Below are positions 14,700 to 18,564 of a stretch of 18,564 nt of DNA, in pieces. A program made the translations under genes and the position numbers. The notes under the pieces were generated by a model. It searched no databases, was not told the DNA's origin, and saw only the letters and a list, made by a program, of their open reading frames with translations. The first letter of the stretch is position 1; each line of letters begins with the position of its first letter. This DNA is from Anaerolineae bacterium (GTDB taxonomy: Bacteria > Chloroflexota > Anaerolineae > 4572-78 > NAK82), in contig JAUVPY010000005.1 in NCBI GenBank assembly GCA_030598425.1, positions 1-18,564 on the forward strand. The letters are read 5' to 3'.

Positions 14700-15898
14700 G
14701 TGAAAACATCGGCCTAATTCTCCCACACACCCAAACCATCTCAACGGGACGGGTCCGTGTCGAGCGCGTCTTGCCGGCGCCGGGAGAGATCTTGGTGCAA
14801 ATGGGCGAGCGGGTTGAGGCAACCCAAAAGATCGCCCGGACACCGATGCGTGGCGAAATCCAAGTGCTCAACGTGGCCCGCATCCTGGGTCTGGATAATC
14901 GCGATCTGGCGCGGGTGATGGTCAAAAAGCGTGGCGACCGGGTGGAAGCTGGCGAGATTCTCGCTACCAGGCAAGGGGTTCTCCCCTTCTTGCACAAGCC
15001 GTGCCGGTCACCAAGCTCGGGTCGCCTGGTAGCCATCGCCCACGGTTGGGTGGTGATCGAAGCGGAGTCCGACGGTCAAGAAGGGCCTGCGGGTGGGGCC
15101 GAAAGGGTGGACTTGCTGGCCTTCATCACCGGCCAGGTCACTGATATCACAGATCGACGCAGCGTGACGATTGAAACCGTGGGCACCCACATCCTTGGAG
15201 CTTGTGGCCTGGGCGGCGAAGGGCATGGTGTTTTGCAGGTAGCGGTGGAGAATCGCACCGATATCCTCACCGCCGATGACATCGGGATGGGCTCTAACAA
15301 CGCCATCCTGGTGGGAGGAGCGGGCGTGTCACCCGAGGCGTTGGATCGCGCCACGGAGATGAAGGTGAAAGGCATTATCGTGGGGGGCATAAGCTCATCG
15401 TTCCGTGAACTCACACCCGCTCCTTCCTTTCCGATCGTGGCCACGGAGGGCTACGGAAGCCTGCCGATGGCGGCGGTTGAGTTTGAGACTCTAAAGCAAT
15501 TGGAGGGTCACGAAGCCTCCATTAGCGGGCGGATGGGCGAAGCGCGGGCTGCCTCGCGGCCGGAAATCATAATACCCAAAACCGAACATCAGCAAGTCGA
15601 TGACGGCAAATCGAAAAGCGAGGACATACCCATCGAACCGCCGCAGATCGGTCACCAGGTGCGGGCGCTGCGCCACCCGCTGTTGGGCCAAGTGGGTGAG
15701 ATAACGTCGATACCGGCAGCAGCTCAGCCCCTGCCGTCGGGCCTATCCTTGCCTGGTGCCCAAGTTGATTTTGTGAGCTTTTTAAGCACAGAGGAGCCTT
15801 TTTCGCAGCATGATATGGTCTCGGCACAGGGCGTGGATAGCTCACGCCCCTCGAGTACGCAGTTTGTGCCGTGGCTCAACCTGGAGCGCATTGTTTAA
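14696..15898 (+). CDS. Protein with paired beta-hairpin motifs and a KOW-like motif, unknown function
   Basis: A 400-residue, apparently soluble protein whose ATG 14696 overlaps the stop of the MutL-like gene as ATGA, so the two are translationally coupled. Two similar segments, VQMGERVEATQKIAR (34-48) and VKKRGDRVEAGEILA (76-90), resemble the half-barrels of lipoyl/biotinyl-like domains but lack a modifiable MKM or DKA lysine. A central alpha/beta region contains GVLQVAVENRTDILTADDIG and KGIIVGGISSSFRELT. The C-terminal part has a KOW-like motif, GHQVRALRHPLLGQVGEITS (319-338), as in NusG and ribosomal proteins. Between them is a charged, probably disordered linker (285-315). The function is not known; coupling suggests a direct partner of the MutL-like protein. 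Confidence 0.8.
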   Translation: MSENIGLILPHTQTISTGRVRVERVLPAPGEILVQMGERVEATQKIARTPMRGEIQVLNVARILGLDNRDLARVMVKKRGDRVEAGEILATRQGVLPFLHKPCRSPSSGRLVAIAHGWVVIEAESDGQEGPAGGAERVDLLAFITGQVTDITDRRSVTIETVGTHILGACGLGGEGHGVLQVAVENRTDILTADDIGMGSNNAILVGGAGVSPEALDRATEMKVKGIIVGGISSSFRELTPAPSFPIVATEGYGSLPMAAVEFETLKQLEGHEASISGRMGEARAASRPEIIIPKTEHQQVDDGKSKSEDIPIEPPQIGHQVRALRHPLLGQVGEITSIPAAAQPLPSGLSLPGAQVDFVSFLSTEEPFSQHDMVSAQGVDSSRPSSTQFVPWLNLERIV

Positions 15899-15933
15899 TG
15901 GGCTAGATTCGCAATTCAGAGAGGAGCGAAGTT

Positions 15934-16383
15934 ATGGCAGGCAATAACCGACTATTTGTACTGATCGCCCTATTCCTGGTCGGCCTACTGGTGCTGGGGC
16001 TGCTGGCCATTGGCGGGGTGGTGATTATGGGCAGCATCAACCGGACCCAGCAGGCGGCCCGACCGACCTTTACACCCACGTTGCCACCCATTGCACAGGT
16101 TACGCCGACGTTCCCACCCATCGCCACACAAGTGCCGACCAACACGCCGTTGGCGACCGTCACACCAACCAAGGTGGTGCAGGATACGCCTACGCCTACA
16201 GGGGACGAGACACCCACGCCTACGTGGACTCCAATAGCCACGGGTACACCAGTGTCCGGCGCTACGCCTGTGGGAGAGGGGACCACACCCGACACCGGCA
16301 TCGGTGGGCTGGGGGCGGCGCTGGCGGCTGTCGGGCTGGCTGGTGCATTGTTCTTTGCCCGGCGCTTGCGGACTGCGAGCTAG
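15934..16383 (+). CDS. Small Thr/Pro-rich exported protein with sortase-signal-like C-terminus
   Basis: A 149-residue protein with an N-terminal hydrophobic segment (about residues 8-33) that acts as signal or anchor. A low-complexity Thr/Pro-rich linker follows (about 43-118, with words such as TPTLPP, TPTFPP and PTPTWTP), then TPDTG at 118-122, a hydrophobic stretch (125-141) and a basic end ARRLR. The tail has the three-part layout of an LPXTG cell-wall sorting signal, except that the first residue is Thr rather than Leu. The linker is typical of surface-exposed stalks. GAGGAG (15921-15926) precedes ATG 15934. It closes the gene cluster, 35 bases after the previous gene. No enzymatic domain is present. 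Confidence 0.75.
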   Translation: MAGNNRLFVLIALFLVGLLVLGLLAIGGVVIMGSINRTQQAARPTFTPTLPPIAQVTPTFPPIATQVPTNTPLATVTPTKVVQDTPTPTGDETPTPTWTPIATGTPVSGATPVGEGTTPDTGIGGLGAALAAVGLAGALFFARRLRTAS

Positions 16384-16527
16384 GATTCCAATCCACGAGC
16401 GGGCAATGAACGGTAGGCCGCCATAGGGCATCACAGAATTAATTACGGCTAATTCCTGGCGAGACGCGGCGCTCAGGCCTGACTCGCTCGCATATGCGCG
16501 ATCTGGAGCCCAATAGGCCGGGATGGT

Positions 16528-16567
16528 CCCCGTCTGCGATAGTTGCGTGGGAACGAGCAGACCGGGG
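16528..16567 (+). repeat. Near-perfect hairpin in the gene-poor stretch
   Basis: CCCCGTCTGC (16528-16537) pairs with GCAGACCGGGG (16557-16567) over ten base pairs with one bulged C and a 19-base loop. No T-run follows. It may be structured RNA or part of a repeat element. Confidence 0.5.
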
Positions 16568-16606
16568 CGAACAAGGCGAGCGCGAAATGTCGAGAACGCA
16601 AAGCCA

Positions 16607-16669
16607 AGACTTCCGAAGTTGTCTCAAGATTCGAGGCCTCAATATTTGAGGCTGAGACTTCGGAAGTCT
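16607..16669 (+). repeat. 63-bp composite stem-loop element, related to the 12148 palindrome
   Basis: AGACTTCCGAAG (16607-16618) is inverted as CTTCGGAAGTCT (16658-16669), and TCTCA (16622-16626) as TGAGA (16653-16657). The inner stem GCCTCAA (16636-16642) and TTGAGGC (16646-16652) is perfect with a TAT loop. The right arm itself is palindromic and identical over 16 bp to part of the element at 12148-12170. This looks like a dispersed REP- or MITE-like element. Confidence 0.7.
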
Positions 16670-16755
16670 GCCCCAAAATCCGGGCGACCCCAACTCTTGC
16701 CAGGAGACGTCTCGATCATAAGGCCCTGACCAAAAGGCCTGAAGGTACGTGCTTT

Positions 16756-16795
16756 AAAGCGGATGCTGTAGTATAATCCGACCGCATCCGCTTTT
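16756..16795 (+). promoter_or_regulatory. Inverted repeat enclosing a TATAAT box upstream of the regulator gene
   Basis: AAAGCGGATGC (16756-16766) is perfectly inverted as GCATCCGCTTT (16784-16794), with a 17-base loop that contains a consensus TATAAT at 16772-16777. A T-rich TTTTGTTTT stretch overlaps and follows the right arm. It can be read as a bidirectional-shaped terminator for upstream transcripts, or as a promoter whose -10 is flanked by operator half-sites, possibly for autoregulation by the downstream winged-helix protein. The -35 region is poor, which would suit an activated or repressed promoter. Confidence 0.6.
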
Positions 16796-16821
16796 GTTTT
16801 CCTGGATAACCGAGGTGTCCA

Positions 16822-18192
16822 ATGACCGATTTGCCTTCCATCTCTCGCGATGCAGATATGCGATATGTCACCGAGCGGGTGATTGACGGCGACTGCTGCG
16901 CGTTGGTGGGAGTCAGCAACGTCGGCAAGAGCCACTTGCTGCGAGCCTGGCGGCGCGCCGAGGTCGTGCGCACCTACCTGGGTGAGGCAGCCGATGGGCT
17001 GGGTTTTGTGTACATTGACTTTAACCTGATGCTCGAAATGAGTGAGCAGGGATTCTACGAGTTGATCCTGCGCACCGTGCTGACCGCGTTGCGTGAGTTG
17101 CCCACCGAGCCGAAGATCTACGACCAGGTGAACGAGGCATACCGGCGCGTGGTGGAGCCGATCAACCCCTTTCAGGTGCCCCTCAGCTTTAACGAAGGCG
17201 TCATCACTCTCTGCGAAGACTGGCCCCGCCGGCTGGTATTCCTCTTCGACGAGTTCGATGAAGTCTTCCAGGGGATCGACGAGCGAGTCTTCTTGAACCT
17301 GCGAGCCCTACGCGATCGTTATCCCGATCAATTGAGCTACGTCGTCGCCACGCTTCAGCGCTTGAGCGATAGTCGAAAAGGAGCAGAGATTGGCGAGTTC
17401 TCCGAATTGTTCGCACACGACACCCGCTATTTGAGCATGCTCGGCGAGAGCGACTCTCTGCATATGATAGACGAGTTTGCGCGGGAGGAAGGGCTGGAGT
17501 TCACCCCCGAGGACCGCGCCTTAGTTCTGGCGCAGGCCGGCGGCCATCCCGGACTGCTGGGAGCCATATGCCACGTCCTGGGCAAAGGCTTCGAACGGGA
17601 TGAGCCCGACCGCGTGCGCGCATCCGATTACCGCCTGCTGCGCGAGCGACTGGAAGACGACGTCACGGTGCGCACCGAATGTGTCAAGCTGTGGAACCAT
17701 CTTCCGACCGAGCTTCAAAGTGCGCTGATGGATTTCTTGGGCGGCAAGCAGGTAGATCGAGTATCGCTGCGGCGCTTAGACGAGAAGGGGGTTCTCATCA
17801 AAGACCAGGAGGGAAGCTATCACCTCCTGGGCAAAGCGTTTGAAGGTATGGCCCGGCGCCAGCGCCTTCTGAAGGAGCCGGTCCAGCCAGGCGTACACCT
17901 GGACATCGAAGCGGGGGAGGTGTACGTAGATGGGCGCGCCGTCCCCGTCCTCACCGACCTGGAGTATCGCCTGATGCTCCTGCTCTACGGCCACATCGAC
18001 AAAATCTGCGACAAATACCGCATCGTCGAGGCGGTGTGGGGCGAGGATTACATCGAAGAAGTGGACGACGCGCGCATCGAGAAGTTGGTGAGCCGCTTGC
18101 GGCAGAAAATCGAGCCGGACCCCGCCAACCCCCACTACCTGGTCACTGTGCGCGGGCGAGGTTACCGGCTCCTCTCCAGGCCGGCCGCTTGA
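16822..18192 (+). CDS. AAA/STAND-like ATPase fused to an OmpR-type winged-helix DNA-binding domain
   Basis: A 456-residue, probably cytoplasmic transcription regulator. Walker A is GVSNVGKS (30-37), and Walker B is LVFLFDEFDE (138-147). A likely sensor region follows around VVATLQRLSD (174-183), and GGHPGLLGAI (240-249) is a motif common in STAND and archaeal-type ATPases. Residues about 285-350 look like a winged-helix-like linker. Residues 357-453 form a PhoB/OmpR-type effector domain, with DLEYRLMLLLYGH, IVEAVWGEDY, IEKLVSRLRQKIEPDP and the hallmark VRGRGYRLL. There is no receiver domain, so phosphorelay control is unlikely and ATP-dependent sensing is inferred. GAGG six bases before ATG 16822 supports the start. 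It stands alone, downstream of an inverted-repeat promoter. Confidence 0.85.
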   Translation: MTDLPSISRDADMRYVTERVIDGDCCALVGVSNVGKSHLLRAWRRAEVVRTYLGEAADGLGFVYIDFNLMLEMSEQGFYELILRTVLTALRELPTEPKIYDQVNEAYRRVVEPINPFQVPLSFNEGVITLCEDWPRRLVFLFDEFDEVFQGIDERVFLNLRALRDRYPDQLSYVVATLQRLSDSRKGAEIGEFSELFAHDTRYLSMLGESDSLHMIDEFAREEGLEFTPEDRALVLAQAGGHPGLLGAICHVLGKGFERDEPDRVRASDYRLLRERLEDDVTVRTECVKLWNHLPTELQSALMDFLGGKQVDRVSLRRLDEKGVLIKDQEGSYHLLGKAFEGMARRQRLLKEPVQPGVHLDIEAGEVYVDGRAVPVLTDLEYRLMLLLYGHIDKICDKYRIVEAVWGEDYIEEVDDARIEKLVSRLRQKIEPDPANPHYLVTVRGRGYRLLSRPAA

Positions 18193-18330
18193 CCGTAGGC
18201 CGCCATCTTTGGCCATGAAAGTGGCTTCGCGCCGCCCGTGATTGCCGGTGGTGGAAGCTCGGCCAGAAGATGCGATGCTCCGCTTCGTTCTCCCCCGCCT
18301 GCGACCATTGTCTTCTTCTTCCGCCAGGGG
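18193..18330 (+). other. Intergenic stretch after the regulator, no gene seen
   Basis: It contains a second copy of the 12-mer GTAGGCCGCCAT (18195-18206) and a TCTTCTTCTTCC pyrimidine run near 18311. No clear hairpin terminator or convincing ORF was found. Confidence 0.5.
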
Positions 18331-18564
18331 TCAGGAATCGGTTAACTTAGCCCAGCGATCCTCTATCTTGTGCCAGGTGGTCTTGGCCCATTCCGCCGCT
18401 TTGCCCAGCCCCAGATCCAGCTTGGCCGTGCTGAGATTGCCAGCCACGTGATCCCAATTGACGGCGTCCCACCAGTGGGACTCTATCTGAGAGATCTTTC
18501 TTGAAAGCCTCGGCTAGCGGCGCGGCCGCGGCCCGTCCTGGTCGTAGAACAGCAACGTGCCGCC
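18331..18564 (-). pseudogene. Partial, apparently frameshifted minus-strand coding remnant
   Basis: Reading the minus strand from the window edge, GGTLLFYDQDGP is followed in frame by a TAG (18514-18516). One shifted frame across this stop gives AEAFKKDLS, and the first frame then resumes with SQIESHWWDAVNWDHVAGNL and continues through KAAEWAKTTWHKIEDRWAKLTDS to TGA at 18331-18333. The Trp-rich, amphipathic helical character and the way the frames complement each other suggest a real gene with two compensating frameshifts, or a decayed gene end. No family is recognised. The rest lies outside the window, so an intact upstream part cannot be excluded. Confidence 0.4.

Larger units (their letters stand above)
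16384..16755 (+). other. Gene-poor stretch with several palindromic elements
   Basis: No convincing gene was found between the Thr/Pro-rich protein and the regulator. The short open frames here read straight through palindromes and lack good ribosome binding sites. Besides the elements listed separately, GAATTA (16436-16441) and TAATTC (16450-16455) form a small inverted repeat, and the 12-mer GTAGGCCGCCAT (16413-16424) recurs at 18195-18206. Confidence 0.6.

Noticed and set aside
16543..16776. 77-codon + strand ORF in the gene-poor stretch, with others overlapping on both strands
   Set aside because: It reads through the 63-bp palindromic element and ends at the TATAAT box; there is no good ribosome binding site, and its protein-like look comes from the repeat.

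Overview
The window is GC-rich, densely coded and almost entirely on the + strand. The gene set suggests a member of the Chloroflexota, probably Anaerolineae-like: a thermophile-type DAHP synthase with an N-terminal ferredoxin-like domain, a cluster of HEAT-repeat, DUF6754-like and MutL-like genes, threonine/proline-rich anchored proteins, and dispersed palindromic repeats. This placement is inference from protein character, because no rRNA or other marker gene is present.

Region 1 (1-6083) is aromatic amino acid biosynthesis. It holds the 3' end of trpD, then trpC, trpF, trpB and trpA in a tight operon, with overlaps at trpC/trpF and trpB/trpA. A near-consensus sigma-70-type promoter follows, overlapped by a palindrome. 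Next come a 54-codon ORF with a run of Phe/Tyr/Trp codons, an intrinsic-terminator-like hairpin, aroH (monofunctional chorismate mutase), a second small ORF with its own hairpin, and aroF (DAHP synthase). Together these make chorismate precursors, channel chorismate to prephenate, and convert anthranilate to tryptophan. The aromatic-rich ORF followed by a terminator, just before aroH, looks like a leader-peptide attenuator, although the ORF could also encode a real small membrane protein.

Region 2 (6084-16383) begins with a nested inverted repeat and two tandem promoters. It contains nine co-directional genes with small gaps: a HEAT-repeat protein, a 92-residue hypothetical, a DUF6754-like two-TM protein, a polytopic membrane protein, a 1038-residue protein with sixteen acidic PDWL motifs before a TM segment and an exported-side domain, another polytopic membrane protein, a MutL-like ASKHA protein, a protein with hairpin-like repeats and a KOW-like motif, and a small Thr/Pro-rich protein ending in a sortase-signal-like tail. 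No glutamate mutase subunit lies nearby. I read this as an uncharacterised envelope-associated assembly and the best candidate here for an undescribed system.

Region 3 (16384-18564) has a gene-poor stretch rich in palindromes, one sharing a 16-bp core with a hairpin inside region 2. A promoter whose -10 box lies inside a perfect inverted repeat precedes an AAA/STAND-like ATPase fused to an OmpR-type winged helix. The window ends in an apparently frameshifted minus-strand coding remnant.
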